Both the position numbers and the translations under genes were made by a program. Below, piece by piece: positions 18,480-27,324 of a DNA stretch of 64,000 bases. The DNA is from Mucilaginibacter conchicola (lineage in GTDB: Bacteria > Bacteroidota > Bacteroidia > Sphingobacteriales > Sphingobacteriaceae): contig NZ_QWDC01000001.1 of NCBI RefSeq assembly GCF_003432115.1, positions 744,001 to 808,000 on the forward strand, in the 5' to 3' direction. The notes below the pieces were generated by a model. That model was not told the origin of the DNA, did not search any database, and saw only the letters and a program-made list of their open reading frames with translations. Positions within the stretch are counted from its first letter, which is position 1; the number at the start of each line of letters is the position of its first letter.

Positions 18480-19598
18480 ATGAAAACAATTATCCCGGTA
18501 GAGTCGAAAAAGCAACTTGGCGCTTTTATCGATTTTCCGCATGAGCTTCACAAGAACGACAGTAACTACGTACCGGAATTATTTATTGCCCAGCGCGACC
18601 TGCTTACAACGCACCCGTTTCATAAGCACTCATCGCTGCAAACCTTCCTGGCTTATGACGGCGATAAAATTGTGGGGCGTATAGCTGCCATTTACAACAC
18701 CAACCACAACAGCTTCAACAACGTTAACGAAGGTTTCTTTGGTTTCTTTGATGTAATAAACGACCAGGAAGTTGCCAACCTGTTGTTGGATACCGCTACT
18801 AAGTGGGTGAAAGAAAAAGGCGCTACTAACCTTGTTGGCCCTGTTAACCCGTCAACCAACGAAGTAGCAGGTTTACTGGTAAAAGGTTTTAACAGTTCGC
18901 CAATGGTGATGATGCCGTACAACCCGGAGTATTACATCACCCTGTTAGAGAACTACGGCTTTGCAAAACAAACAGACCTGCTGGCCTGGCACTGGGATGG
19001 CGGCAACTACAACGATAAATCGTTACAGATGCTGGATAAATTGCAGGAGCGTTTAAAACGCAACAGCAACATTACCATCCGTAAAATAAACATGAAGAAC
19101 TTTAAGCAGGAAGCCGATACCCTGCGCGATGTTTACAATAGCGCATGGGATAAAAACCTTGGTTTCTTCCCGATGACCAACGAGGAATTTGACTACACTG
19201 CCAAAGACCTTAAGATGATACTCGACCCTGATTTTGCTTTACTGGCCGAGCAGGATGGTAAAATTGTTGGTTTTGGTGTGGCTATACCTGATATTAACCC
19301 TATCCTTAAAACCATCAAAAAAGGACGCCTGCTGCCAACCGGCTTATTCAAATTACTTTTCAGTAAAAAGAAGATCAAAGGTATCCGCATTATGCTTTTA
19401 GGTGTAATTGATGGTTACCGTAAGCTGGGTATCGAGGCTTGTTTGTATGGCTCTATCATTAAAGCATACAGGGCCAAAGGGTTACAGTATGCTGAAGCCA
19501 GCTGGACACTGGAGAACAACGATATGGTAAACCGTGCTATAGAAGCCATTGGCGGCGATCAGTACAAAACTTACCGCATCTACCAAAAAGCTATTTAA
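18480..19598 (+). CDS. GNAT-fold acyltransferase-like protein next to spt
   Basis: A 372-residue protein of the GNAT superfamily, larger than simple acetyltransferases. It has an N-terminal GNAT-like part (FLAYDGDKIVGRIAAIYN, then VGPVNPSTNEVAGLLVKGF) and a C-terminal half with FALLAEQDGKIVGFGVAIPDIN and DGYRKLGIEACLYGSIIKAYRAKG, the acyl-CoA-binding style loop. The ATG at 18480 is taken because it follows the intergenic hairpin and starts with the conserved-type MKTIIPVESKKQL. Its place directly after spt suggests it acts on the long-chain base, for example as an N-acyltransferase making ceramide, as a GNAT-like acyltransferase does in Caulobacter. This is inference; no direct test is possible from sequence. 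Confidence 0.75.
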   Translation: MKTIIPVESKKQLGAFIDFPHELHKNDSNYVPELFIAQRDLLTTHPFHKHSSLQTFLAYDGDKIVGRIAAIYNTNHNSFNNVNEGFFGFFDVINDQEVANLLLDTATKWVKEKGATNLVGPVNPSTNEVAGLLVKGFNSSPMVMMPYNPEYYITLLENYGFAKQTDLLAWHWDGGNYNDKSLQMLDKLQERLKRNSNITIRKINMKNFKQEADTLRDVYNSAWDKNLGFFPMTNEEFDYTAKDLKMILDPDFALLAEQDGKIVGFGVAIPDINPILKTIKKGRLLPTGLFKLLFSKKKIKGIRIMLLGVIDGYRKLGIEACLYGSIIKAYRAKGLQYAEASWTLENNDMVNRAIEAIGGDQYKTYRIYQKAI

Positions 19599-19859
19599 AT
19601 TACCTTTTTTCATCTGCCTGTAATCTTTATAACTTTTGTAAATATTACCACTTGAATTTTGGTTATTTGCCGAGTGTTTGACCCAAACCCCTATAGAGTC
19701 AAACACACATTTAACAACGATAGTAAAGGCGATCTGTATTTGCAGATCGCTCCACTATATAACAAGTAATGAAAAACTGATGTACTATTATCCGGCACTG
19801 CCCCCTATAGCAGGGCCGCAAGTAAAAGCTACATTGCCTTTTAAAACAAACAATAAATA

Positions 19860-21188
19860 ATGAAAATTAACATTAAACCTGCTGAAGGGAAATTAGGTAT
19901 TCTGATCCCCGGTTTAGGTGCAGTAGCTACTACTTTAATTGCCGGTGTTGAGGCTGTAAAAAAAGGTATCGCCCAACCGGTTGGTTCTTTAACACAAATG
20001 GGAAGCATCCGTTTAGGTAAACGTACCGAAAACCGCAACCCAAAGATCAAAGATTTTGTTCCGTTGGCTAACCTTAACGATATTGTTTTTGGTGGCTGGG
20101 ACGTGTACGAAGATAACGTGTACGAAGCTGCAGTTAATGCTGCTGTATTAGAGCGTGGCCTGATAGAACAAGTGAAAGATGGCTTGGAGAAAATCAAACC
20201 AATGAAAGCCGCTTTTGATAAAAACTACGCTAAAAACCTTGACGGTACCCACGTAAAAACCGGTACCCGTTACGAGCTTGCACAGCAGGTGATGGAAGAT
20301 ATCCAAAACTTCCAGAAAGAAAACGGTCTTGACCGCGTTGTTTTAGTATGGTGTGGTTCAACCGAGGTTTACTTCGAAGGTTCTGAGATCCACGAAACTC
20401 TTGCGGCTTTTGAGCAAGCATTAAAAGATGATGATAAGCGTATCGCTCCAAGCATGATCTACGCTTACGCAGCTTTAAAATTAGGCGTACCATTTGCTAA
20501 CGGCGCCCCTAACTTAACAGTTGATATCCCTGCTATGATAGAGTTGGCTAAAGAAACCAACACCCCTATTGCAGGTAAAGACTTTAAAACCGGCCAAACT
20601 TTAATGAAAACCATCCTGGCACCAGGCCTTGCTGCCCGTTCATTGGGTGTACATGGCTGGTTCTCAACCAACATTTTGGGTAACCGCGATGGTTTGGTAC
20701 TGGACGATCCGGATAACTTTAAAACTAAAGAGGTTTCTAAACTGGGTGTATTAGAAGATATTCTTAAACCGGAAGAAAACCCTGAGTTATACGGTGAGAT
20801 CTTCCACAAGATCCGTATCAACTACTACCCGCCACATGGTGATAACAAAGAGAGCTGGGATAACATCGACATTTTTGGCTGGTTAGGCTACAAAATGCAG
20901 ATCAAGATCAACTTCCTTTGCCGCGACTCTATCCTTGCTGCACCTATCGCTTTAGACTTGGCTATTTTCTGCGATATGGCTAAACGCGCAAACATGAGCG
21001 GTATTCAGGAGTGGTTATCATTCTACCTTAAATCGCCGCAAACTGCGCCGGGCTTACAGGCAGAGAATGATATCTTTAAACAACTGATCAAGTTAGAGAA
21101 CACGCTTCGTTACCTGATGGGCGAAGATTTGATCACTCACTTGGGTTTAGATTATTATGATGATGTGTTTGCCGGCCAGCAAGCATAA
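19860..21188 (+). CDS. ino1: myo-Inositol-3-phosphate synthase
   Basis: NAD-dependent cytoplasmic enzyme that turns glucose 6-phosphate into 1D-myo-inositol 3-phosphate, the only de novo source of inositol. The 442-residue chain has the N-terminal dinucleotide fold (KLGILIPGLGAVATTLIAGV), the catalytic-domain blocks GKDFKTGQTLMKT, GWFSTNILGNRDG, and PPHGDNKESWDNIDIFGWLG with the essential lysines and aspartates of the family. Length lies between the short archaeal forms and the eukaryotic ones. It is followed by a terminator. In this setting the product most likely serves lipid head groups. Confidence 0.95.
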   Translation: MKINIKPAEGKLGILIPGLGAVATTLIAGVEAVKKGIAQPVGSLTQMGSIRLGKRTENRNPKIKDFVPLANLNDIVFGGWDVYEDNVYEAAVNAAVLERGLIEQVKDGLEKIKPMKAAFDKNYAKNLDGTHVKTGTRYELAQQVMEDIQNFQKENGLDRVVLVWCGSTEVYFEGSEIHETLAAFEQALKDDDKRIAPSMIYAYAALKLGVPFANGAPNLTVDIPAMIELAKETNTPIAGKDFKTGQTLMKTILAPGLAARSLGVHGWFSTNILGNRDGLVLDDPDNFKTKEVSKLGVLEDILKPEENPELYGEIFHKIRINYYPPHGDNKESWDNIDIFGWLGYKMQIKINFLCRDSILAAPIALDLAIFCDMAKRANMSGIQEWLSFYLKSPQTAPGLQAENDIFKQLIKLENTLRYLMGEDLITHLGLDYYDDVFAGQQA

Positions 21189-21210
21189 CCAAACAAATAT
21201 TTAAATTAAT

Positions 21211-21251
21211 AAAACGGGATGTTTCCTTACGGGAAATGTCCCGTTTTTATT
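21211..21251 (+). terminator. Terminator after inositol-3-phosphate synthase
   Basis: Arms AAAACGGGA-GTTTCC and GGGAAATGTCCCGTTTT pair with small bulges and are followed by a T run. It lies 22 bases after the stop codon. Genes from GtrA onward therefore probably have their own promoter. Confidence 0.82.
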
Positions 21252-21461
21252 TTGGGCTTATTTTGCGATATTCGCCCAAGCCAAAGACAATTAGCTTATT
21301 CCCCTGTTTTTCGCGGCGCCAGGGCAATAATCGGGTATATTTTTCGTAGATTGTAACAGTTACATTACAATTGCGTCTACGAAGTGGGACAGCTATGGTA
21401 AGGGCGCAAAACGGATATTCATTTAAATCAAAAATGAATTTAAACCGTTGATTAACAAGTA

Positions 21462-21836
21462 ATGGCAACATTTGTAAAAGCACAGGCCTCATCGTTAGCG
21501 GCATCGGTAGTAGATTTTGGGCTAACCATTTTCTTAAAAGAAGTGGTAGGCGTTTGGTATGTTGCTGCAAGTTTTATAGGTACAATAAGCGGTGGCGTAA
21601 CTAATTTTATGCTGGGCCGTAAATGGGTTTTCAGGAAAAAGAAAGAAAAAAAGATACCCGCGCAGGCTGCTAAATACATACTGGTATGGTGCGGCAACCT
21701 GGCGTTAAACACAGGCGGTGTATTCCTGGTAACGCACTATTTAAAGTTAGATTACAAGATATCAAAGGTGGTGGTATCGCTTTTGGTAGGCATATTTTAT
21801 AATTACTTTCTTCAAAAGAAGTTTGTATTTGCATAA
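21462..21836 (+). CDS. GtrA-family membrane protein
   Basis: A 124-residue inner-membrane protein with four predicted helices and the GtrA pattern: SLAASVVDFGLTIFL, the GGVTNFMLGRKWVF block at the second helix, and the closing VGIFYNYFLQKKFVF. Family members help move polyprenyl-linked sugars across the membrane. Here the neighbours are lipid-head-group genes, so it might handle a lipid-linked glycosyl or inositol intermediate, which is inference only. The next gene follows after 14 bases. Confidence 0.88.
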   Translation: MATFVKAQASSLAASVVDFGLTIFLKEVVGVWYVAASFIGTISGGVTNFMLGRKWVFRKKKEKKIPAQAAKYILVWCGNLALNTGGVFLVTHYLKLDYKISKVVVSLLVGIFYNYFLQKKFVFA

Positions 21837-21850
21837 TTTTAAATTTATAA

Positions 21851-24400
21851 ATGATTTTTAGCGACACGTATAAGCATCTATTACTTATACTTTTTTTATT
21901 TACAAGCATTTGTGCATCAGCACAAAACACAGTGGTAACCGGTACGGTAACCGATGCCACTAATAAACAGCCTTTACCTTTTGTAAGTATTGCTTTTACC
22001 CGCACCACTGTGGGTACCAATACCGATAACAACGGTAAGTATGCTTTAAGCACTTCGCAGGCTGTTACCGAGCTAAAGATCAGCTACCTGGGTTATAAAG
22101 AAACCTATATTAAGGTACAACAGGGCAAAGAACAGGTTATAAATGTTAAGCTTATGCCTACCTCGCAAAGCTTAAGCGAAGTTACCGTTCAAACAAAAAA
22201 ACGCCCCAAGTACGACAATGAAAACCCTGCTGTGAAACTCATACGCCAGGTTATTGCCAACAAACCCAAAAATCGCCCCGAAGCATACAACTACGTAGAG
22301 TACAAAGAGTACGATAAAATGCAGTTCTCGCTCAGCAACATCTCTGAGAAAACCAAAAACCGCAAGATCTTCAGAAAATATAAATTCATTTTCGAGAATA
22401 AGGACAGCACCACTTACGCAGGTAAAACACTGCTGCCTATTTACATGAAAGAACGCCTTACCCAGGTATTTTACCGTAAAAATCCCGAGGTTACCCGCAA
22501 CCGGATACTGGGCGAAAAATCTGTCGATTTTGGGCCGGGTTTTGATACCGAGGGTATTGGCCAATACTTTCAACACTTGTACGCTAAAGTAGATATCTAT
22601 GATAATGACGTATTGCTGTTGGGCCGCCAGTTCCTGAGCCCGATATCAGACAACGCCCCTACTTTTTACAAATATTTTATTACCGATACCATCACGTTAG
22701 AAACGGGTAAAAAGCTTGTTCAACTAAGTTTTACGCCGCGTAACACCAACAACATTTTGTTTGAGGGCGATATATTCATCACTCTTGATGGCAACTATGC
22801 TGTGCAAAAAGCCGCCCTCATTGTAAACGGCAACATCAATGTGAACTTTGTGCGCAGCATGAATATTGATCAGGACTTTGAATTAAGTCCGGATGGGCGC
22901 TACCACATGAGCCGCAGCAACACTTTTGCCGATTTTGGTATTACAGCCAAACGCAAGAGCGGACTCTTCGGTTCGCGAACAATAGTGCGGCGCGATTTCA
23001 CCATCAATAAACCAAGGCCCGATACTACTTACCAAACCCCGCCCGAGGTTGAAGACGAAGAACTGCGTAACCGCCCCGATAGTTTCTGGGTACAGGCGCG
23101 TTATGATACGCTAACCACTGCCGAGTCAAAAGTTTACAAAAACATTGATAGCCTGGTACACATGCCATCGTTTAAACGGACGGCTAATTTGATCAACTTA
23201 CTGTTTGCCGGCTTCAAAAACTTTGGCAAATTTGAGATAGGCCCGGCAAGTACCTTCTACAGCTTTAACCCTGTTGAGGGTTTACGCCTGCGCGTAGGCG
23301 GGCGTACCACTGCTGATTTCAGTAAGAAAATCTTCTTTGAAGGATATACCGCTTATGGTTTTAAAGATGAAAAGTGGAAATATTTCTTTGCCACTACTTA
23401 CTCATTAAACGGCAAGAGTATCTATCGTTTCCCGCAGCACTACATCAGGGCCAGTTTCCAGCGCGATACCAAGATACCGGGCCAGGAGCTGCAGTTTATC
23501 TCAGAGGATAACGTATTGCTATCATTTAAACGTGGCCGTAATGATAAATACTATTATAACGACCAATACCGCCTGGAGTATGTTAGCGAATACGCCAACC
23601 ACTTCTCGTACAAAATTGGTTTACGCAATTTGATCCAAACGCCGGCAGGCAGTTTGGTACCTTTCATCAATACAGCAGGTACGCAAACATTTGATAAGCT
23701 TACCACATCAGAAGCTACAATTGGTTTCAGATATGCACCAAATGAGCAATACTACCAGGGTAAATTGTTCCGTACACCTATCATCAACCAATACCCAAAA
23801 CTATCGTTAGAATATACTGCAGGTTTAAAAGTATTGGATGGCCAGTATCAATACCACAAGATCGATTTCCGCGGAGAGAAGCGCTTCTATCTCGCGCCAT
23901 TCGGTTTTTCTGACGTGATACTGGAAGGTTCAAGAACATTTGGCCAGGTGCCTTACCCACTGCTGAACATCTCTCGTGGTAACCAAACCTTTGCTTACGT
24001 TATTGATCAATATAACTTAATGAACTTTTTAGAGTTTGTGAGCGATAAATCGGCAAGTATCATTATCGACCATCACTTTGGCGGTTTCTTCTTTAATAAG
24101 ATCCCATTGTTTAAAAAACTAAAATGGCGAGAAACAGCCTCGTTCAAATCACTTTGGGGTGGCTTAAGTGCCGAGAATACACCAGCACTACACCCTAACC
24201 TTTACCGTTTCCCGGCTGATGAAAACGGCGTGCCTATTACCTATGCATTACAAGGCAACAGGCCTTATACCGAAGTAAGTGTGGGCGTTGAAAACATTTT
24301 TAAGTTTGTTAGGTTGGACTATGTTAGGCGATTAACATACCTGGAAAACCCTGATGTTGCTAAGTGGGGGATCCGTGTGAAAATCAAATTTGACTTTTAA
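21851..24400 (+). CDS. DUF5686 outer-membrane protein with CarboxypepD_reg-like domain
   Basis: An 849-residue outer-membrane protein of a Bacteroidota family. After a signal peptide (ends SICASAQ) comes a carboxypeptidase-regulatory-like beta-sandwich (about 27-110: VTGTVTDATNKQPLPFVSI, then ISYLGYKE), then the DUF5686 region with PAVKLIRQVIANKPKNRPE and YVEYKEYDKMQF, and finally a long C-terminal part of alternating strands ending in WGIRVKIKFDF, as expected of a beta-barrel. It lacks a TonB box or plug. Function of the family is not settled; it is embedded in the inositol-lipid group and might have a role in outer-membrane lipid transport or stability. Confidence 0.85.
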   Translation: MIFSDTYKHLLLILFLFTSICASAQNTVVTGTVTDATNKQPLPFVSIAFTRTTVGTNTDNNGKYALSTSQAVTELKISYLGYKETYIKVQQGKEQVINVKLMPTSQSLSEVTVQTKKRPKYDNENPAVKLIRQVIANKPKNRPEAYNYVEYKEYDKMQFSLSNISEKTKNRKIFRKYKFIFENKDSTTYAGKTLLPIYMKERLTQVFYRKNPEVTRNRILGEKSVDFGPGFDTEGIGQYFQHLYAKVDIYDNDVLLLGRQFLSPISDNAPTFYKYFITDTITLETGKKLVQLSFTPRNTNNILFEGDIFITLDGNYAVQKAALIVNGNINVNFVRSMNIDQDFELSPDGRYHMSRSNTFADFGITAKRKSGLFGSRTIVRRDFTINKPRPDTTYQTPPEVEDEELRNRPDSFWVQARYDTLTTAESKVYKNIDSLVHMPSFKRTANLINLLFAGFKNFGKFEIGPASTFYSFNPVEGLRLRVGGRTTADFSKKIFFEGYTAYGFKDEKWKYFFATTYSLNGKSIYRFPQHYIRASFQRDTKIPGQELQFISEDNVLLSFKRGRNDKYYYNDQYRLEYVSEYANHFSYKIGLRNLIQTPAGSLVPFINTAGTQTFDKLTTSEATIGFRYAPNEQYYQGKLFRTPIINQYPKLSLEYTAGLKVLDGQYQYHKIDFRGEKRFYLAPFGFSDVILEGSRTFGQVPYPLLNISRGNQTFAYVIDQYNLMNFLEFVSDKSASIIIDHHFGGFFFNKIPLFKKLKWRETASFKSLWGGLSAENTPALHPNLYRFPADENGVPITYALQGNRPYTEVSVGVENIFKFVRLDYVRRLTYLENPDVAKWGIRVKIKFDF

Positions 24401-24442
24401 TCAATAATAGTTAATTTAGGTTTATCTACTTTTACCGTCGAA

Positions 24443-25156
24443 ATGGCACAACAAACTTCCATCCGCACCAGCGTGCAATTAGGGATATACAAAGTTATAG
24501 ATCCTTTTGTTAAGTTATTGATAAAGTTAGGTTTAACTCCTAATGCGGTTACCTCTATCGGTTTTGTGTTAAACGTAGGCGTTGCTGCCATTTTCATCAT
24601 AGGTTCTGAGCACGGCAACCGTGGCGACCTTAGCTATATTGGCTGGGCTGGTGGCCTTATCCTTTTTGCAGGTTTATTTGATATGTTAGATGGCCAGGTT
24701 GCCCGTTTGGGTAACATGAAATCAGTTTTCGGTGCGCTTTATGATTCTGTTCTGGATCGTTACAGCGAATTGATCATGTTCCTGGGTATTTGTTACTACC
24801 TGGTTGCGCACCACTACTTCTTAAGCTCAATATTTGCATTTATAGCGCTTATCGGTTCAATGATGGTAAGCTATGTACGTGCCCGTGCCGAAGGCCTGGG
24901 TGTTGAAACCAAAGGCGGCTTAATGCAACGCCCCGAGCGTGTTATCACTATCGGTGTATTTGCTATTGCCTGTGGCATCAGTTCATCATACATAGGCGGC
25001 GATTACAAATTGTTTATTCCCGGTATCAAATACCACGTTTTCGAAACCATGTCTATCTTCACTTTCCCTATCGCGATACTGGCTGTTTTAACCAACCTTA
25101 CCGCTTTCGGCAGGTTAATGGATGCAAAAAAGGCATTGTCTGAAACCGAAGAATGA
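24443..25156 (+). CDS. CDP-alcohol phosphatidyltransferase (inositol-lipid head-group enzyme)
   Basis: A 237-residue membrane enzyme that moves a phosphatidyl group from CDP-diacylglycerol to an alcohol. The full signature D-x2-D-G-x2-A-R-x8-G-x3-D-x3-D is present in DMLDGQVARLGNMKSVFG followed by ALYDSVLD, with all four aspartates kept. Six or so helices surround it. With inositol-3-phosphate synthase nearby, the acceptor is most likely inositol 3-phosphate (giving phosphatidylinositol phosphate) as in Bacteroides inositol-lipid genes, rather than glycerol phosphate or serine. It overlaps the next gene by four bases, so translation is coupled. Confidence 0.88.
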   Translation: MAQQTSIRTSVQLGIYKVIDPFVKLLIKLGLTPNAVTSIGFVLNVGVAAIFIIGSEHGNRGDLSYIGWAGGLILFAGLFDMLDGQVARLGNMKSVFGALYDSVLDRYSELIMFLGICYYLVAHHYFLSSIFAFIALIGSMMVSYVRARAEGLGVETKGGLMQRPERVITIGVFAIACGISSSYIGGDYKLFIPGIKYHVFETMSIFTFPIAILAVLTNLTAFGRLMDAKKALSETEE

Positions 25157-25758
25157 TCAAAAACTTACTAAAGCTTTTTCTTTCTTTCACAATCTTATTC
25201 GCCGGTTTTAGGGCCGGAGCCAACGGTATTGCTCTACGCGACACGCTAATGGCCGATACTATCCCGGAACGTGTTGCTGCAGATGGCAGGGCATTCCCTA
25301 CGCCGCCGGATAACCCCTATCGCCTTTTTTATCTGCAACGAACACCCAACATCAACGCACTTTGCTATGATGTAAATATTGATAAAAAAACCGGACTGCC
25401 AGACGAAGACTCGCCCGTACACGTTTATTGGTTACAATATGCCAAACATAACGGCGAACCCGAGGAGCTAAATTTTATACAACGTAGATTTGCGTACGGC
25501 TATTCGTCTACTGCATTGGGGAATGGCAAGTATGATATCAGATTGGTGTCATACAAAAAAATTCCGTTTACTTTGATGAAGGGTGCCGACGGAAAATATC
25601 ATATCTTCGCAGTTGTTTCTAAAAAAACGATACAGCTGAAAAGTATTTTTATTCAGATCAATGGTGGGTCTATGTGGTCGCCAAATGTTATTTTTGTAGA
25701 AATGAAGGGTACTGATCCTGCAAGTGGCAAAGAGGTGACCGAACGTTTTAAACCCTGA
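25153..25758 (+). CDS. DUF4833-like secreted protein
   Basis: A 201-residue protein with a signal peptide (hydrophobic run LFLSFTILFAGFRAGANG). The mature part has the blocks NPYRLFYLQRTPNINALCYDV and VHVYWLQYAKHNGE that I associate with DUF4833, a Bacteroidota family without known function; this is from memory. No phosphatase, transferase or hydrolase motif was found. It sits between the CDP-alcohol transferase and the fatty-acid hydroxylase with overlaps of four bases before and a gap of five after, so it is tightly tied to the lipid operon and is a candidate for a missing step. Confidence 0.75.
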   Translation: MIKNLLKLFLSFTILFAGFRAGANGIALRDTLMADTIPERVAADGRAFPTPPDNPYRLFYLQRTPNINALCYDVNIDKKTGLPDEDSPVHVYWLQYAKHNGEPEELNFIQRRFAYGYSSTALGNGKYDIRLVSYKKIPFTLMKGADGKYHIFAVVSKKTIQLKSIFIQINGGSMWSPNVIFVEMKGTDPASGKEVTERFKP

Positions 25759-25763
25759 TTATT

Positions 25764-26393
25764 ATGGCTAAGAAAAATTTTGTTTCCAACTCAACCGAGT
25801 CGGTAAGGATGTTTAAAAGCAACTTCCTGGAGAGCTTGTCAAAAGTGCACTACTTTGTGCCGCTTATCATATTTGTACCGGTTATTCTGGCTTGCAGCTA
25901 TTTTGCTTATGATAGAAACATCGGCATACTCAACTATATCTGGTTGTTTTTGGCCGGACTGTTTGTTTGGACGCTTACCGAATATATTATGCACCGCTTT
26001 GTGTTCCACTTTGTGCCAAAAGCAAAATGGGCTTTGCGCCTGCACTTCATTTTCCACGGCGTGCACCATGATTACCCAAGCGATGCCATGCGTTTGGTAA
26101 TGCCGCCATCAGCAAGCATTCCGCTGGCTACAGGCTTTTATTTCCTGTTTAATGCCATGTTGCCTGCCAACTATATTTTTGGCTTTTTCCCGGGCTTTAT
26201 TTTAGGTTACCTGGTTTATGACATATCGCACTACGCTATACACCACTTTAACTTTAAAGGCGCTTTCTGGAAAAAGATCAAACAACACCACATGCTGCAC
26301 CACTACCAGGACCCTACCAAAGGTTATGGTGTAAGCTCACCACTGTGGGATAAAGTTTTCAGTTCAGATTTCATTAAAAAGCAGGATGACTAA
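25764..26393 (+). CDS. Fatty-acid 2-hydroxylase-like di-iron membrane protein (FA2H/Scs7 type)
   Basis: A 209-residue membrane protein of the sterol desaturase/fatty-acid hydroxylase superfamily. The histidine clusters are all present: HRFVFH (77-82), HFIFHGVHH (94-102), HYAIHH (156-161) and HHMLHH (175-180). Spacing and the last block (YQDPTKGYGVSSPLWDKVF) follow fungal Scs7 and animal FA2H, which 2-hydroxylate the acyl chain of ceramides. It lacks the cytochrome b5 domain of those eukaryotic proteins. Given the operon, it probably makes the 2-hydroxy iso-fatty acids known in Sphingobacteriaceae sphingolipids. It overlaps the next gene by eight bases. Confidence 0.87.
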   Translation: MAKKNFVSNSTESVRMFKSNFLESLSKVHYFVPLIIFVPVILACSYFAYDRNIGILNYIWLFLAGLFVWTLTEYIMHRFVFHFVPKAKWALRLHFIFHGVHHDYPSDAMRLVMPPSASIPLATGFYFLFNAMLPANYIFGFFPGFILGYLVYDISHYAIHHFNFKGAFWKKIKQHHMLHHYQDPTKGYGVSSPLWDKVFSSDFIKKQDD

Positions 26394-27324
26394 TGTTTCG
26401 GGCAATGAGGTCCGTATCAACGCTAAAAGTGTAAGCATTGTTACGGGTTTATCTCTTGCGTACCTGGTTCTGTCGTATTTTATGGTTGGCTTTAAAACCG
26501 ACCAATTGGTTCTGTTAGGCATTTTTAACGTTCTGTTTTATGCCTCTGTTATAACGCGCAAATTTATTTTAGGCTTTACCATTTTTATTGTCTACTGGAT
26601 AATATTTGATTACATGAAAGCCTTTCCCAACTACAACTACAATGATGTAGCTATTGGCAGCTTATATGGCGCCGAGAAGAGCATCTTTGGAATAAACGTA
26701 AACGGCACCATCCTTACCCCTAACGAGTACCTGCGCCTGCGAAGCACCGATATTGTAGATGCCATTACAGGTTTCTTTTACCTTTGCTGGATCCCCGTTC
26801 CGCTGGGTTTTGCTGCATACCTTTTCTTTAAAAACAAACGCCAGTTTTTATATTTCTCATTAACTTTTGTACTGGTTAACCTGCTTGGCTTTGTTGTTTA
26901 TTATACTTACCCTGCCGCACCACCCTGGTATGTTCAGTTTCATGGCTTTAACTTCCACCCGCTAACACAGGGCAATACCGCTGGTTTGGCAAGGTTTGAT
27001 AAATTGTTCAATATTACCTTGTTCAAGTCCATCTACGAGAAAGGTTCAAACGTATTTGCAGCAATGCCATCGTTACACTCATCTTATCCTGTAATCGTAT
27101 TATATTACGGTATCAAGAATCGTTTGGGTTTGATAAATATCTTCTTTGGCCTGGTAACTGTTGGTATATGGTTTACGGCAGTTTATGCCAGCCACCACTA
27201 TGTGCTTGACGTTTTGGCAGGCATACTTACCGCAACATTGGGTATTGCACTCTTCAATTGGTTACTGCGTACCTCAAAAAAACTACAAAACTTCCTTTCG
27301 GGTTACGAGGCTGTTATTAGATAA
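26386..27324 (+). CDS. PAP2-superfamily protein resembling inositol phosphorylceramide synthase (Aur1)
   Basis: A 312-residue integral membrane protein with at least six helices. It carries the Aur1/PAP2 catalytic blocks: YTYPAAPPWY (174-183), AMPSLHSSYP (226-235, His231) and ASHHYVLDVLAG (268-279, His271 and Asp275). Fungal Aur1 has the same PSLHS and HHY..D arrangement and a similar APPWY-like block, and it moves phosphoinositol from phosphatidylinositol to ceramide. The plain phosphatase motif of the PAP2 family (KxxxxxxRP) is not seen. It is the last gene of the lipid operon. Inositol phosphorylceramide synthase is the best reading; a lipid phosphatase is the alternative. Confidence 0.82.
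   Translation: MTNVSGNEVRINAKSVSIVTGLSLAYLVLSYFMVGFKTDQLVLLGIFNVLFYASVITRKFILGFTIFIVYWIIFDYMKAFPNYNYNDVAIGSLYGAEKSIFGINVNGTILTPNEYLRLRSTDIVDAITGFFYLCWIPVPLGFAAYLFFKNKRQFLYFSLTFVLVNLLGFVVYYTYPAAPPWYVQFHGFNFHPLTQGNTAGLARFDKLFNITLFKSIYEKGSNVFAAMPSLHSSYPVIVLYYGIKNRLGLINIFFGLVTVGIWFTAVYASHHYVLDVLAGILTATLGIALFNWLLRTSKKLQNFLSGYEAVIR

Noticed and set aside
19678..19860. 60-codon open frame upstream of inositol-3-phosphate synthase
   Set aside because: No family resemblance, no signal peptide, codon pattern unlike neighbours, and it ends exactly at the next gene start. More likely untranslated leader.
21252..21461. Possible small RNA between the inositol synthase terminator and GtrA
   Set aside because: Only a short imperfect inverted repeat (TTGTAACAGTTACATTACAA) is visible; no promoter-terminator pair supports an RNA gene.
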